Source: Microbacterium luteolum (GTDB lineage: Bacteria; Actinomycetota; Actinomycetes; Actinomycetales; Microbacteriaceae). From it: a stretch of DNA of 64,000 nucleotides. How positions within the stretch are numbered: position 1 is the first letter of the stretch; every line of letters starts with the position of its first letter. The notes below the pieces were generated by a model. The model saw only the letters and a program-made list of their open reading frames with translations. It was not told the DNA's origin and searched no databases. Positions 44,136 through 53,434 of the stretch are shown here, piece after piece. The DNA is taken from NCBI RefSeq assembly GCF_039533965.1, contig NZ_BAAAUN010000001.1, forward strand, positions 310,001-374,000. The letters are read 5' to 3'. Position numbers and translations under genes: made by a program.

Positions 44136-45560
44136 TCAGACGCCGAAGTACAGCTCGTACTCGAACGGGTGCGGGCGCTGGGCCATCGGCAGGATCTCGT
44201 TCTCGTACTTGTACGAGATCCAGGTCTCGATGAGCTCCTTGGTGAACACGCCGCCCTCGAGGAGGAACTGGTGGTCCTCGGCCAGTGCGTCGAGCGAGTC
44301 CAGCAGCGAGTTCGGGACCTGGGGGATGCCCTTGGCCTCCTCGGGGGGAAGCTCGTAGAGGTCCTTATCGACCGGCTCGTGCGGCTCGATGCGGTTCTTG
44401 ATGCCGTCGAGGCCCGCCATCAGCTGCGCGGCGAACGCGAGGTACGGGTTGCCGGAGGCGTCAGGCGCGCGGAACTCGATGCGCTTGGCCTTCGGGTTGG
44501 AGCCCGTGATCGGGATGCGGATCGCAGCGGAGCGGTTGCCGGCCGAGTAGACCAGGTTGACCGGAGCCTCGAAGCCCTTGACCAGACGGTGGTAGCTGTT
44601 CAGGGTCGGGTTCGTGAAGGCGAGGAGCGCCGGCGCGTGGGCCAGGATGCCGCCGATGTACCAGCGCGCGATGTCGCTGAGCTGGCCGTAGCCGGCCTCG
44701 TCGTAGAACAGCGGCTTTCCGCCCTCCCACAGCGACTGGTGCGTGTGCATGCCGGAGCCGTTGTCGCCGTAGAGCGGCTTGGGCATGAAGGTCGCGACCT
44801 TGCCCCACTCGTCAGCCGTGTTCTTGACGATGTACTTGAACTTGAGGATGTCGTCCGCCGCGTGGACCATCGTGTCGAAGCGGTAGTTGATCTCCTGCTG
44901 GCCGGCGGTGCCGACCTCGTGGTGCGAGCGCTCCAGGATGAAGCCGGCCTCGATGAGCTTGAGCGTGATGTCGTCGCGCAGGTCTGCGGTCTTGTCGACG
45001 GGGGAGACGGGGAAGTAGCCGCCCTTGTACGGGGTCTTGTTGGCGAGGTTTCCGCCCTCCTCCTCACGGCCGGTGTTCCACGCGGCCTCCTCGGAGTCGA
45101 CCTTGTAGAAGCTCTCACCGGCGGTGACCGAGTAGCGCACGTCGTCGAAGATGTAGAACTCGGCCTCGGGAGCGAAGTACGCGGTGTCGGCGATGCCGGT
45201 GGACGCGAGGTACTTCTCGGCCTTCTTGGCGACCTGACGCGGGTCCTTGGAGTAGATCTCGCCGGTGCGCGGGTTGTAGATGTCGAAGATCATCACGAGG
45301 GTGCTCGCCTCGCGGAACGGATCGACGTACGCCGTGGTGACATCGGGGATGAGCTGCATGTCGGACTCGTGGATGCTCGCGAAGCCGCGGATCGAGGAGC
45401 CGTCGAAGAGCTGGCCCTCGGTGAAGAACGCCTCGTCCACCGTCGCCGCAGGAATGTTGAAGTGCTGCTGCACACCCGGGAGATCGGTGAAACGGATGTC
45501 AAGGAACTTGACGTCGTTCTCCTTGATGTAGCTCAGAACCTCGGACGAATCTTTGAACAT
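44136..45560 (-). CDS. glnA: glutamine synthetase type I
   Basis: A 474-residue dodecameric enzyme making glutamine from glutamate, ammonia and [37 protein letters not shown] and NRSAAIRIP are conserved. The adenylylation site Tyr is present in [10 protein letters not shown] near residue 405, so GlnE (36242) can regulate it. A four-site GlnR box and TACTGT -10 lie upstream, and AGGAG precedes the ATG. Confidence 0.96.
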   Translation of the reverse strand: MFKDSSEVLSYIKENDVKFLDIRFTDLPGVQQHFNIPAATVDEAFFTEGQLFDGSSIRGFASIHESDMQLIPDVTTAYVDPFREASTLVMIFDIYNPRTGEIYSKDPRQVAKKAEKYLASTGIADTAYFAPEAEFYIFDDVRYSVTAGESFYKVDSEEAAWNTGREEEGGNLANKTPYKGGYFPVSPVDKTADLRDDITLKLIEAGFILERSHHEVGTAGQQEINYRFDTMVHAADDILKFKYIVKNTADEWGKVATFMPKPLYGDNGSGMHTHQSLWEGGKPLFYDEAGYGQLSDIARWYIGGILAHAPALLAFTNPTLNSYHRLVKGFEAPVNLVYSAGNRSAAIRIPITGSNPKAKRIEFRAPDASGNPYLAFAAQLMAGLDGIKNRIEPHEPVDKDLYELPPEEAKGIPQVPNSLLDSLDALAEDHQFLLEGGVFTKELIETWISYKYENEILPMAQRPHPFEYELYFGV

Positions 45561-45605
45561 GTACGACTCCTGGATTGCGGATCGATGGCTTCACGGCCAT
45601 TGTGC

Positions 45606-45611
45606 ACAGTA
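45606..45611 (-). promoter_or_regulatory. -10 hexamer TACTGT of glnA
   Basis: TACTGT on the minus strand, 10 bp downstream of the GlnR box and about 46 bp before the ATG. Confidence 0.55.
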
Positions 45612-45621
45612 CGGCTGGGGC

Positions 45622-45659
45622 GTTTCCCCGGGGTGTCCGTATTGTTTCGGGCATGTTAC
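45622..45659 (-). promoter_or_regulatory. four-site GlnR box
   Basis: On the minus strand: GTAAC, 6 bp, GAAAC, 6 bp, GACAC, 6 bp, GAAAC. This is the gTnAc-n6-GaAAc double repeat bound by actinobacterial GlnR, with only one deviation (GACAC for GTnAC). It ends 10 bp before the -10. Confidence 0.85.
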
Positions 45660-45669
45660 AGGGGTCGCC

Positions 45670-45675
45670 TAGGCT
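45670..45675 (+). promoter_or_regulatory. -10 hexamer TAGGCT, leaderless RDD start
   Basis: TAGGCT is 6 nt before the GTG at 45682. Confidence 0.55.
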
Positions 45676-45681
45676 GGAGCA

Positions 45682-46110
45682 GTGACGGATGCTGTGAACA
45701 CGTACCCCGGTGAACGACTCGGACTGCCGGTTTCGGGCCCTGGGAGCGTGGCCCGAGTCGGTCGCCGTATCGGTGCTCTCGCCATCGACTACGCCGCGGC
45801 GACGATCATCGCGACGGCGTTCTTCGGGTTCGATCAGTTCGCGCTGCCCACCGAAGCAGGGCTCTCGCAGTTCGCGCCGATGATGGTGTTCGCGGTCCTG
45901 CAGATCCTCTTCATCCCGACCATCGGCGGAAGCCCGGGCCACCGCATCCTCGGGATGCGCGTCGTGCGTCTGGACGGCGCATGGGTCGGTCTGTGGCGGC
46001 CGATCGTGCGCACCCTGCTGCTGATCGTGGTGGTGCCCGCGGTGATCTGGGACGCGGATCAGCGCGGGCTGCACGACAAGGCGATCGGCACCCTCCTGAT
46101 CCGCGCCTGA
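45682..46110 (+). CDS. RDD-family membrane protein
   Basis: A 142-residue protein with the RDD pattern: Arg and Asp in RRIGALAIDYAA near residue 28, and three hydrophobic segments. In most Actinobacteria it sits next to glnA as here. Function is uncertain; a few RDD proteins transport Na+ or organic acids. The start is GTG 45682. Confidence 0.88.
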   Translation: MTDAVNTYPGERLGLPVSGPGSVARVGRRIGALAIDYAAATIIATAFFGFDQFALPTEAGLSQFAPMMVFAVLQILFIPTIGGSPGHRILGMRVVRLDGAWVGLWRPIVRTLLLIVVVPAVIWDADQRGLHDKAIGTLLIRA

Positions 46111-46117
46111 GCGCGCG

Positions 46118-46606
46118 TCAGATCCGACCGCGGTTGCGGCGACGCGCTTCGCGGGGCGCCCGTCCGCCGAGGAACGAGCGCGCCGGGTCGACGATGTAGC
46201 CGCGGCGCAGGGCCTCGCGCCCGATCAGCATCCGGAAGCCCATCTCGTCGCGGTTGCTGAGCGTGACCTCGGCGAGCACCTCGCGATCCACGAGACGGAC
46301 CAGCAGCTTCACGACCAGGCGCTCCTGCGCGTGACCGGATGAGCTGCGCACCGCACGGCGGTCATGCACGGGCGTCTCGACGACGACGGCATCCTCCTGG
46401 CTGTCCTGCCAGGGCTTGACCCGGAAGCGGACCCAGTCCTCGCCCTCGCGTTCGAACTCGCGGACGTCGAACGCGTGCAGCGAGGAGGTGCGGGCGCCGG
46501 TGTCGATCTTGGCCTTGAGCCAGTCGACTCCGAGATCCGGAAGGCTCACCCACTCGCGCCACCCCGTAAGGGTGTTTGAATGGGGAGACTTGTTCACTCG
46601 ACCCAT
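46118..46606 (-). CDS. rimB: RimB-like ATP-dependent zinc protease family protein
   Basis: A 162-residue protein of the family PF05618, a retropepsin-like fold with the aspartyl-protease-like motif KIDTGARTSSLHAF near residue 32 and FRMLIGREAL near 126. In other bacteria RimB trims glutamate tails that RimK adds to ribosomal protein S6. Here the partner rimK is divergent, with only 17 bp between start codons, so the two promoters must overlap coding sequence, or the true rimB start is an internal codon such as the GTG at residue 4. Confidence 0.82.
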   Translation of the reverse strand: MGRVNKSPHSNTLTGWREWVSLPDLGVDWLKAKIDTGARTSSLHAFDVREFEREGEDWVRFRVKPWQDSQEDAVVVETPVHDRRAVRSSSGHAQERLVVKLLVRLVDREVLAEVTLSNRDEMGFRMLIGREALRRGYIVDPARSFLGGRAPREARRRNRGRI

Positions 46607-46623
46607 CCTGGCAGGAATTCTCC

Positions 46624-47811
46624 GTGAAGATCGCAGTGCTCTCCCGTGCGCCCCACGCGTACTCCACCCAGCGACTGCGTGCGGCTGCGCTCCAGCGCGG
46701 CCACAACGTGAAGGTGCTCAACACGCTGCGCTTCGCGATCGACCTGACGGCGGATGAACCGGACCTGCACTACCGGGGGCGTCAGCTCAGCGACTACGAC
46801 GCGATCCTGCCGCGCATCGGCAACTCGATCACCTACTTCGGCACCGCCGTGGTCCGTCAGTTCGAGCAGATGGACGTCTACACACCGAACACGGCGAACG
46901 GCATTTCGAGCGCGCGCGACAAGCTGCGCGCCAACCAGATCCTGTCCCGGCACAACATCGCGATGCCGCCGACGGCGTTCGTGCGCAACCGTGCGGACGT
47001 GCGTCCGGCGATCGAGCGCGTCGGCGGCGCACCGGTCGTGATCAAGCTGCTGGAGGGAACCCAGGGGATCGGCGTCATCCTCGCGCCGCAGGTGAAGGTC
47101 GCCGAGGCGATCATCGAGACCCTGCACTCCACGAAGCAGAACGTGCTCATCCAGAAGTTCATCGCCGAGAGCCGCGGCCGCGACATCCGTGCGCTCGTCG
47201 TCGGCGACCGTGTCGTCGCAGCGATGCGTCGGTCCGCGGCCGGCGACGAGTTCCGCTCGAACGTGCACCGCGGAGGGTCGGTCGCGGCGATCGAGCTCGA
47301 CCCGGTGTACGAACGCGCAGCGGTGCGATCGGCCCAGATCATGGGTCTGCGCGTCGCGGGGGTCGACATGCTCGAGGGCGAGGACGGGCCCCTGGTGATG
47401 GAGGTCAACTCCTCGCCGGGCCTGCAGGGCATCGAGAGCGCCACCAAGCTCGATGTCGCGGGAGCGATCATCGACTACATCGCCGGCCAGGTCGCCTTCC
47501 CGGAGATCGACGTGCGTCAGCGACTGACCGTGTCGACCGGGTACGGGGTCGCCGAACTGATGGTCCACGGCGCTGTCGATCTGGTGGGCAAGACCCTGGG
47601 CGAAGCGGGCCTCTGGGAGCGCGACATCACGGTTCTGACGCTGCACCGCGGTGTCAGCGTGATCCCGAACCCGCGCAAGCACGTCGTGCTCGAAGCCGAC
47701 GACCGGCTCTTCTGCTTCGGCAAGCTCGACGAGATGCGCTCCATGGTCCCCGAGCGGCGCCGTCGCCGCGCCAAGGTGCGCCGCCTGCCGCGCCAGCCGC
47801 TCTCGGAGTGA
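46624..47811 (+). CDS. rimK: RimK-type ATP-grasp ligase with C-terminal TrkA_C domain
   Basis: A 395-residue protein. Residues 1-300 are RimK: YDAILPRIGNSITYFG, RANQILSRHN, and ATP-grasp LLEGTQGIGV and VMEVNSSPGLQGIE. Residues about 305-385 are a TrkA_C (RCK_C) domain: ELMVHGAVDLVGKTL, VIPNPRKHVVLEADDRLFCFG. RimK adds glutamates to the S6 C terminus or makes poly-glutamate; an RCK_C ligand domain suggests control by a small molecule. The start is GTG 46624, because family similarity begins there. Confidence 0.88.
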   Translation: MKIAVLSRAPHAYSTQRLRAAALQRGHNVKVLNTLRFAIDLTADEPDLHYRGRQLSDYDAILPRIGNSITYFGTAVVRQFEQMDVYTPNTANGISSARDKLRANQILSRHNIAMPPTAFVRNRADVRPAIERVGGAPVVIKLLEGTQGIGVILAPQVKVAEAIIETLHSTKQNVLIQKFIAESRGRDIRALVVGDRVVAAMRRSAAGDEFRSNVHRGGSVAAIELDPVYERAAVRSAQIMGLRVAGVDMLEGEDGPLVMEVNSSPGLQGIESATKLDVAGAIIDYIAGQVAFPEIDVRQRLTVSTGYGVAELMVHGAVDLVGKTLGEAGLWERDITVLTLHRGVSVIPNPRKHVVLEADDRLFCFGKLDEMRSMVPERRRRRAKVRRLPRQPLSE

Positions 47812-47815
47812 ACGA

Positions 47816-47853
47816 AAGCGCGGCCGCTCCTCAGGATGAGGGCGGCCGCGCTT
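47816..47853. terminator. bidirectional terminator
   Basis: AAGCGCGGCCGC (47816-47827) and GCGGCCGCGCTT (47842-47853) form a 12-bp stem between the convergent rimK and DUF4191 genes. Confidence 0.85.
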
Positions 47854-47874
47854 GTCGTGGCGGATGTCGCGTGA

Positions 47875-48585
47875 TCAGCGCGGACGCTGAGCGCGGACCT
47901 TCGTGGGGTCGATGCCCTTCGGGATCGGCAGCGAGGACAGCGACTGCGACACGGAGTCGATGCGCCGGATGACCGCGGCCATGGTCGTCTTGTCGATCGC
48001 CTTGGGGAGCTTCTTGATGGTCTTCGAGAGATCGGCGATCGCGACCTCGTCTTCTCCGTGGCCGACGTACAGGACCGTGACGGGGACGCCGTGCGCGACG
48101 CGCTGCGCCTTGCTGCGCTCCTCGTTGACGAGACGCGTCAGTCGTCCGCGAGCGCCTTCGCCGACCACGACGATGCCGCCGCGGCCGACGGTGCGGTAGA
48201 CCGCTTCCTGCGTCTTGGGGTTGATCCCGACGGGGGTCTCCGAGGCCTGCCAGCTGCGGCCGAGGCTGGTGCTGAGCACGTGGCCGGTCGCACCCGGCAT
48301 GCCGTCGATCTTCGTGTACATCGCCGAGGTCGACAGCCGCGTCATCAGGAAGAGGGCGCCGAGCACGCCGAGCATCAGACCGGTGATACCCCAGAGCACG
48401 AGCGTCCAGATCTGGAACGGCGGGATCAGGTAGCCGGCGACGAGACCGAGGAGCACGCCGATGAGGAGGATCCCCACCTGGAGCCACGGGAGCCACGGGT
48501 AGGCCTCACGAGTGAACCGGAAGAGGGACTTGATCTGGGAGAAGAACCCAGGACGCTTCTCGGGTTCGGGAGCACGCTTTGCCAT
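47875..48585 (-). CDS. DUF4191 membrane protein
   Basis: A 236-residue protein conserved in Actinobacteria near glnA and lipoate genes. Two transmembrane segments occur early (WLPWLQVGILLIGVLLGLV and TLVLWGITGLMLGVLGALF, residues about 30-80), then a soluble C-terminal domain with GRGGIVVVGEG. Function is unknown. The ATG at 48585 has a TAGGCT -10 7 nt upstream; an open frame from 48780 is not used. Confidence 0.82.
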   Translation of the reverse strand: MAKRAPEPEKRPGFFSQIKSLFRFTREAYPWLPWLQVGILLIGVLLGLVAGYLIPPFQIWTLVLWGITGLMLGVLGALFLMTRLSTSAMYTKIDGMPGATGHVLSTSLGRSWQASETPVGINPKTQEAVYRTVGRGGIVVVGEGARGRLTRLVNEERSKAQRVAHGVPVTVLYVGHGEDEVAIADLSKTIKKLPKAIDKTTMAAVIRRIDSVSQSLSSLPIPKGIDPTKVRAQRPR

Positions 48586-48592
48586 GAGGACC

Positions 48593-48598
48593 AGCCTA
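48593..48598 (-). promoter_or_regulatory. -10 hexamer TAGGCT, leaderless DUF4191 start
   Basis: TAGGCT on the minus strand, 7 nt before the ATG at 48585. Confidence 0.55.
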
Positions 48599-48748
48599 CC
48601 CAGTTCGCGGATGCCGTGATGTCGAGTTCGCGCCCAGCGGAGCGCCGGCCGACGCGACTCTTCCTCCACATTGGCCGGGATCGTGCCATTCCATCCACAT
48701 CGATGCCGATCAGTCCCTCGCGGGGTGTCTGTCGGCTGTGATGGGGAC

Positions 48749-50203
48749 ATGGCAGACGTCGAGAACGAAGACCGGGGCACCGCGCTCCTCCCGGGAGCTC
48801 ATCGTGTGGTCCGCGTTCTCGATCCGACAGAAGGTCCGTTCGCCGGCGCACTGGTCACTCGTGGGGACGGCGTGGCTGTGCGGGTGGATGCCGCTTCGCT
48901 CGCCGGATGGGTGGGGTGGCGCTTCGCGGGAGCGGAGCATGTCGCGGGTCCTGTCGACGTCATCCGGCGCGCCGACGGACACGACGCGCTGCTGCCATGG
49001 TGCACCGACCGGGTGCTGGGGTTCCTGGTCCGCCGGACGGCTGCCGGCTCCGCGCTGTCATCGGGTGAATGCAGCACGCTCGTGGTGAGCCTGTTGCGGG
49101 GCCTCGACGAGCTCGGAGCCGGCGCCGCCGGGGTGCAGACGGGGATGTGGTGGCTGACCGACGGCGGCCGCCCCATCCTCGTCTTCGGCGACGGGGACGA
49201 TCCGCGATCCGGGGCCGCGGAGATCGTCGAGCGTCTGGCCGAGGACTGCGGAGACAAGGCACTGGGCCGCGTTCTCACCGGCGTGCAGCAGGGCCTGGTC
49301 AAGGCGTTGCCGCAGCCGCGGGTGCCGCAGCGAGTGCTGGAGGAGTGGGAGAAGGAGCTCTTGGCCATCGCCGCGCCTCGCCCGATCTCGCGGGAGTCGC
49401 ACGCTCCGGAGCGCGCACGCGATGTCGCCCGGGCGGCTTTCGACGTCGAAGGGCGCTTGGCGCCCTCTCGTGCGACGAGGCGAGGGGAGCGGTCGGCGTC
49501 CCCACATCACCGGAAGACGACCTCTCCCATCGCCGCGTGCGTCGGCGCGCTGCGGTCCGCCGGGGCTGCCGTCCGCGAACGCCTCCCTCGGCGGACGGGC
49601 GCATCCGGTGCCCGGCGGACGGGGAGGGCTGCCGCGGGAGCGGATTCCCGAGGCGCATCATCCCGGCGGCGTCCCGCTCTCCTCGTCGGCGGAGTGGCGG
49701 CGCTGGCCGTGCTCGTCGGCGGGCTGCTCTGGCCGGCGGATGACACGGCGGAGTCGGCGGATGCGGCCAGAGCCACGGCCTCTCCGGCGCAGTCATCCAG
49801 CCCTGCTTCTGCGAGCCCTTCACCGCCGGACGAGGGATCAGAGACGGATGCCTCTCCGTCTGCGCCCGCAGACGATGGCGGTCCGGAGGCCGCTGCGACC
49901 GCTCTCCTGGCGCTGGTGGCCGAATGCAGCGTGGCGGAGGACCTCCTCTGCGCCGATGCTGTCGCAGAGGGTTCCGCCGGGGTCGTCGACGCGCTCGGCG
50001 CCCGGGGAGAGCGCACGCCGACGGTCGAGCTCGTCGACGAGTACGGCGATGTCGCCGTGGTGCGGCTCGGTTCCGCTGATGGTCTTCCCGAGGGCGGAGA
50101 CGAACAGGCGGCGCCGGCAGCCGAGCAGATGATGGTGCTCGTGCGCCAGAACGACAAATGGCTGGTCCGCGACGTCTACGGCGTCGCGGACCAGCCAGAG
50201 TGA
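48749..50203 (+). CDS. single-pass membrane protein with pseudokinase-like N domain
   Basis: A 484-residue protein of no assigned family. Residues 1-210 are cytoplasmic and globular; GVQTGMWWLTDGGRPILVFGDGD (about 127-149) aligns by eye with the catalytic loop to DFG stretch of Ser/Thr kinases with all catalytic residues missing. A basic Arg-rich linker, one membrane helix (ALLVGGVAALAVLVGGLLW, about 312-330), a Ser/Pro/Ala linker and a C-terminal NTF2-like extracellular domain follow. The kinase link is inference. The ATG is at 48749. Confidence 0.65.
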   Translation: MADVENEDRGTALLPGAHRVVRVLDPTEGPFAGALVTRGDGVAVRVDAASLAGWVGWRFAGAEHVAGPVDVIRRADGHDALLPWCTDRVLGFLVRRTAAGSALSSGECSTLVVSLLRGLDELGAGAAGVQTGMWWLTDGGRPILVFGDGDDPRSGAAEIVERLAEDCGDKALGRVLTGVQQGLVKALPQPRVPQRVLEEWEKELLAIAAPRPISRESHAPERARDVARAAFDVEGRLAPSRATRRGERSASPHHRKTTSPIAACVGALRSAGAAVRERLPRRTGASGARRTGRAAAGADSRGASSRRRPALLVGGVAALAVLVGGLLWPADDTAESADAARATASPAQSSSPASASPSPPDEGSETDASPSAPADDGGPEAAATALLALVAECSVAEDLLCADAVAEGSAGVVDALGARGERTPTVELVDEYGDVAVVRLGSADGLPEGGDEQAAPAAEQMMVLVRQNDKWLVRDVYGVADQPE

Positions 50204-50211
50204 TGCGAGTG

Positions 50212-51990
50212 TCAGGCTCCGAGCTGAGCGGCGAACTGCGCCGACTCGAGGCGAGCCTTCACCGCGCCGAGGAAGCGCGCGGCATCGGCACCATCGATTA
50301 TCCGGTGATCGTACGAGAGCGCGAGGTACACGTAGGAGCGGACCGCGATCGCGTCAGCACCGCCGACCTTCACCAGACCCGGGCGCTTGACGACCGTGCC
50401 GGTTCCGAGGATGGCCGACTGCGGGAGGAACACGACGGGCGTGTCGAACAGCGCGCCACGCGAGCCCGTGTTCGTCAGCGTGAAGGTGCCGCCCGCGAGC
50501 TCGTCCGGCTTCAGCTTGTTGTCACGCGTGCGCGCGGCGAGGTCGGCGATCTCGTGTGCGATCTGCGCGATGTTCTTCGACGCCGCGTCGCGGAGGACCG
50601 GCGTGAGCAGGCCGCGCTCGGTGTCGACCGCGATCGACACGTTCTCGCTCGCGGGGTAGACGATGTTCTCGCCGTCGACCGTCGCGTTCACGATCGGGAA
50701 GGCCTGCAGGGCCTCGGCGGTCGCGAGAGCGAAGAACGGGAGGAAGGACAGCTTGTCGCCGGTCTTCTCCAGGAAGGAGGCCTTCACGCTGTCCCGGTAG
50801 TCCGCGAGGGCCGTGACGTCGACCTCGACCACTGTCGTCAGCTGAGCCGTCTGCTGCATGGACTCCACCGCGCGCTTCGCGAGGACCTTGCGCAGACGCG
50901 ACATCGGCTGCGTGGTGCCACGCAGCGGCGAGACCTCGAGCGGCGCCGGAGCGGCAGCTGCGGCCGGAGCAGAAGCAGCCGGAGCGCTGGCAGCGGTCTC
51001 GGCCGCCTTCAGCACGTCTTCCTTGCGGATGCGACCGCCGACGCCGGTGCCGGTGACAGACGCCAGGTCGACGCCCTGCTGGGAGGCCAGACGGCGAACC
51101 AGCGGCGTGACGTAGAGGTTGTCGTTGTCGGTCGGCAGGCTGAGCTTCGGCGCGGCAGGCTCTGCGGCCGGAGCAGCAGGTGCGGATGCGGCAGCAGGTG
51201 CCGGCTCAGCGGGTGCCGCAGCGGGCGCGGGAGCGACCGGTGCCGGTGCGGCCTCGGCGGCGGGGGCCTGAGCCACCGGTGCCTCGGCGGCGGGTGCAGC
51301 GGGAGCCTCAGCAGGCGCAGCGGGAGCCTCGGCGGGTGCCTCAGCGGCGGGCGCAGCGCCCGAACCGACGCGAGCGAGAACGGCGCCGACGGCGACGGTC
51401 TCGTCCTCGGCGGCGACGATCTCCTGCAGCACGCCGGCGACCGGCGACGGGATCTCGGTGTCGACCTTGTCCGTCGAGATCTCGAGGAGAGCCTCATCGA
51501 CCTCGACGGTGTCGCCGACCTGCTTCAGCCAGCGCGTCACGGTGCCTTCGGTCACGCTCTCGCCGAGTTCGGGGAGGACGATGTCCTTCGCGTCGCCGGA
51601 GGGCGCAGCGGCCGGTGCGGCTTCCGCCGCAGGCGCCGGCGCAGCGGCCGGTGCCGCCTCAGCCGCAGGCTGCTCGGCCGGAGCCTGTTCCGCGGGTGCG
51701 GCTTCAGCGGGCGCGGCTTCTGCCGGAGCATCCGAAGCCGGGGCCGCAGCGCTGCCGTCGCCGATGCGTGCGAGCAGAGCACCGACCTCGACGGTCTCGT
51801 CCTCGGCCACGAGGATCTCCTCGATCACACCGCTGACGGGGGACGGGATCTCGGTGTCGACCTTGTCGGTCGAGATCTCGAGCAGGCCCTCATCCGCCTG
51901 AACAGTGTCGCCCACCTGCTTGAGCCAGCGGGTGACCGTACCCTCTGTGACGCTCTCGCCGAGAGCGGGGAGGACCACGGATGTGCTCAT
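50212..51990 (-). CDS. sucB: dihydrolipoamide acyltransferase E2 with two lipoyl domains
   Basis: A 592-residue E2 core. Two lipoyl domains each carry the lipoylated Lys in [13 protein letters not shown] (about residues 43 and 185). Long Ala/Pro/Glu linkers follow, then a subunit-binding domain ([19 protein letters not shown]) and the catalytic core with SYDHRIIDG. It is usually named sucB; but with a homodimeric AceE in the genome it probably serves pyruvate dehydrogenase, as 2-oxoglutarate E2 activity is often fused to E1 in Actinobacteria. The E3 gene is immediately upstream. Confidence 0.92.
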   Translation of the reverse strand: MSTSVVLPALGESVTEGTVTRWLKQVGDTVQADEGLLEISTDKVDTEIPSPVSGVIEEILVAEDETVEVGALLARIGDGSAAAPASDAPAEAAPAEAAPAEQAPAEQPAAEAAPAAAPAPAAEAAPAAAPSGDAKDIVLPELGESVTEGTVTRWLKQVGDTVEVDEALLEISTDKVDTEIPSPVAGVLQEIVAAEDETVAVGAVLARVGSGAAPAAEAPAEAPAAPAEAPAAPAAEAPVAQAPAAEAAPAPVAPAPAAAPAEPAPAAASAPAAPAAEPAAPKLSLPTDNDNLYVTPLVRRLASQQGVDLASVTGTGVGGRIRKEDVLKAAETAASAPAASAPAAAAAPAPLEVSPLRGTTQPMSRLRKVLAKRAVESMQQTAQLTTVVEVDVTALADYRDSVKASFLEKTGDKLSFLPFFALATAEALQAFPIVNATVDGENIVYPASENVSIAVDTERGLLTPVLRDAASKNIAQIAHEIADLAARTRDNKLKPDELAGGTFTLTNTGSRGALFDTPVVFLPQSAILGTGTVVKRPGLVKVGGADAIAVRSYVYLALSYDHRIIDGADAARFLGAVKARLESAQFAAQLGA

Positions 51991-52057
51991 GACTGAGTCT
52001 CCTTCAAGAAGTTGTATGACGCGTATCTAGCTTAGTGACTCGGGCACCGGTTGGTGC

Positions 52058-53431
52058 TCAGAGGGCGTGCAGCGGCTTTCCGGCCAGTGCGAGGAAGGCC
52101 TCGCCGAGGGCTTCGCTCTGCGTGGGGTGCGCATGGATCAGCGGAGCGATGTCCTCCGGGTGCGCCTCCCAGGCGACGGCGAGTTGCCCCTCGGTGATGA
52201 GCTCGCCGACGCGGTCACCGAGCAGGTGAACGCCGACGACGGGCCCGTCCTTGAGGCGGACGACCTTGACCAGTCCGCTGGTCCCGATGATCTCGCTCTT
52301 GCCGTTGCCGGCGAGGTTGTACTCGTAGGCGACGACCGCATCCGCACCGTGCTCGGCGATCGCGGCATCCTCTGTCACGCCGACGGAGGCGACCTCGGGG
52401 CTCGAGTACGTCACCTTGGGGATCTGGGAGTCCGGGATGTTCACCGGCGAGAGACCGGCGATGCGCTCGGCGACCGCGATGCCCTGCTGGAAGCCGCGGT
52501 GGGCGAGCTGGAGGCCCGGGACGATGTCGCCGACGGCCCAGACGTCGGGAACGCCTGTGCGAAGATCCTGATCGACGGTCACGAAGCCGCGATCGAGCTT
52601 CACGCCGGCCTCCTCGAAGCCGAGGTCCGCCGTGACGGGCCCGCGACCGACGGCGACGAGGAGGTAGTCGGCGGTGAACTCCTTGCCGTCCTCCAGCGTG
52701 ACCGTGACCGAGGTCTCGTCCTGCACGGCGGTCTGGAAGCGCACGCCCAGCGAGTACTGGATGCCCCGACGACGGAAGGCGCGCTCGAGACCCTTGCTGA
52801 GCGCGATGTCCTCATTCGGGACGAGGTGCGGCAGCGCCTCGATGATCGTGACCTCGGTGCCGAAGGAACGCCAGACGCTGGCGAACTCGACGCCGATCAC
52901 ACCGCCGCCGAGGACGAGCACGCGCTCCGGGATGACGTCGAGAGCGAGAGCCTGCTCGCTCGTGAGGACGCGGCCGCCGATCTCGAGTCCGGGCAGCGAT
53001 CGGCTGTACGAACCGGTGGCGAGGACGACGTCGGCGCCGACGTACACGTCATCGCCGACGCTGATGCTGCGGTCGGCGTTCAGGCGGCCGAGTCCGGCGA
53101 CGGTCGTGATGCCCCGCGCCTTCACCAGCCCCTCGAGTCCCTTGAACTTCTTCGCGACGATGCCCTCGCGGTAGGCGCGGACGCCTGCGGGGTCGATGCC
53201 CTCCAGCGTGGCGGTCACGCCGACGTGTGCCGCGTCGCGCACGTGCTCGGCGACCTCAGCGGCGTGCAGGAGCGCCTTCGTCGGGATGCAGCCGCGGTGC
53301 AGGCAGGTGCCGCCGACCTTGTCCTTCTCGATCAGGGCGACCGACTTGCCGAGCTCGCTGGCACGGAGTGCTGCGGCGTAGCCGCCGCTTCCGCCGCCCA
53401 GGACGACGATGTCGAAGGTGTGGGTTGTCAT
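52058..53431 (-). CDS. lpdA: dihydrolipoyl dehydrogenase
   Basis: A 457-residue flavoprotein disulfide reductase, E3 of the 2-oxoacid dehydrogenase complexes. FAD site VLGGGSGGYAAAL at residues 10-22, redox Cys pair in GGTCLHRGCIPTK (about 40), NAD site VLGGGVIGVEFAS, and the active-site His-Glu in IHAHPTQSE near the C terminus. It lies 67 bp before the E2 gene, and 3 bp after pepA, so the three form one operon. Confidence 0.95.
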   Translation of the reverse strand: MTTHTFDIVVLGGGSGGYAAALRASELGKSVALIEKDKVGGTCLHRGCIPTKALLHAAEVAEHVRDAAHVGVTATLEGIDPAGVRAYREGIVAKKFKGLEGLVKARGITTVAGLGRLNADRSISVGDDVYVGADVVLATGSYSRSLPGLEIGGRVLTSEQALALDVIPERVLVLGGGVIGVEFASVWRSFGTEVTIIEALPHLVPNEDIALSKGLERAFRRRGIQYSLGVRFQTAVQDETSVTVTLEDGKEFTADYLLVAVGRGPVTADLGFEEAGVKLDRGFVTVDQDLRTGVPDVWAVGDIVPGLQLAHRGFQQGIAVAERIAGLSPVNIPDSQIPKVTYSSPEVASVGVTEDAAIAEHGADAVVAYEYNLAGNGKSEIIGTSGLVKVVRLKDGPVVGVHLLGDRVGELITEGQLAVAWEAHPEDIAPLIHAHPTQSEALGEAFLALAGKPLHAL

Positions 53432-53434
53432 GTG

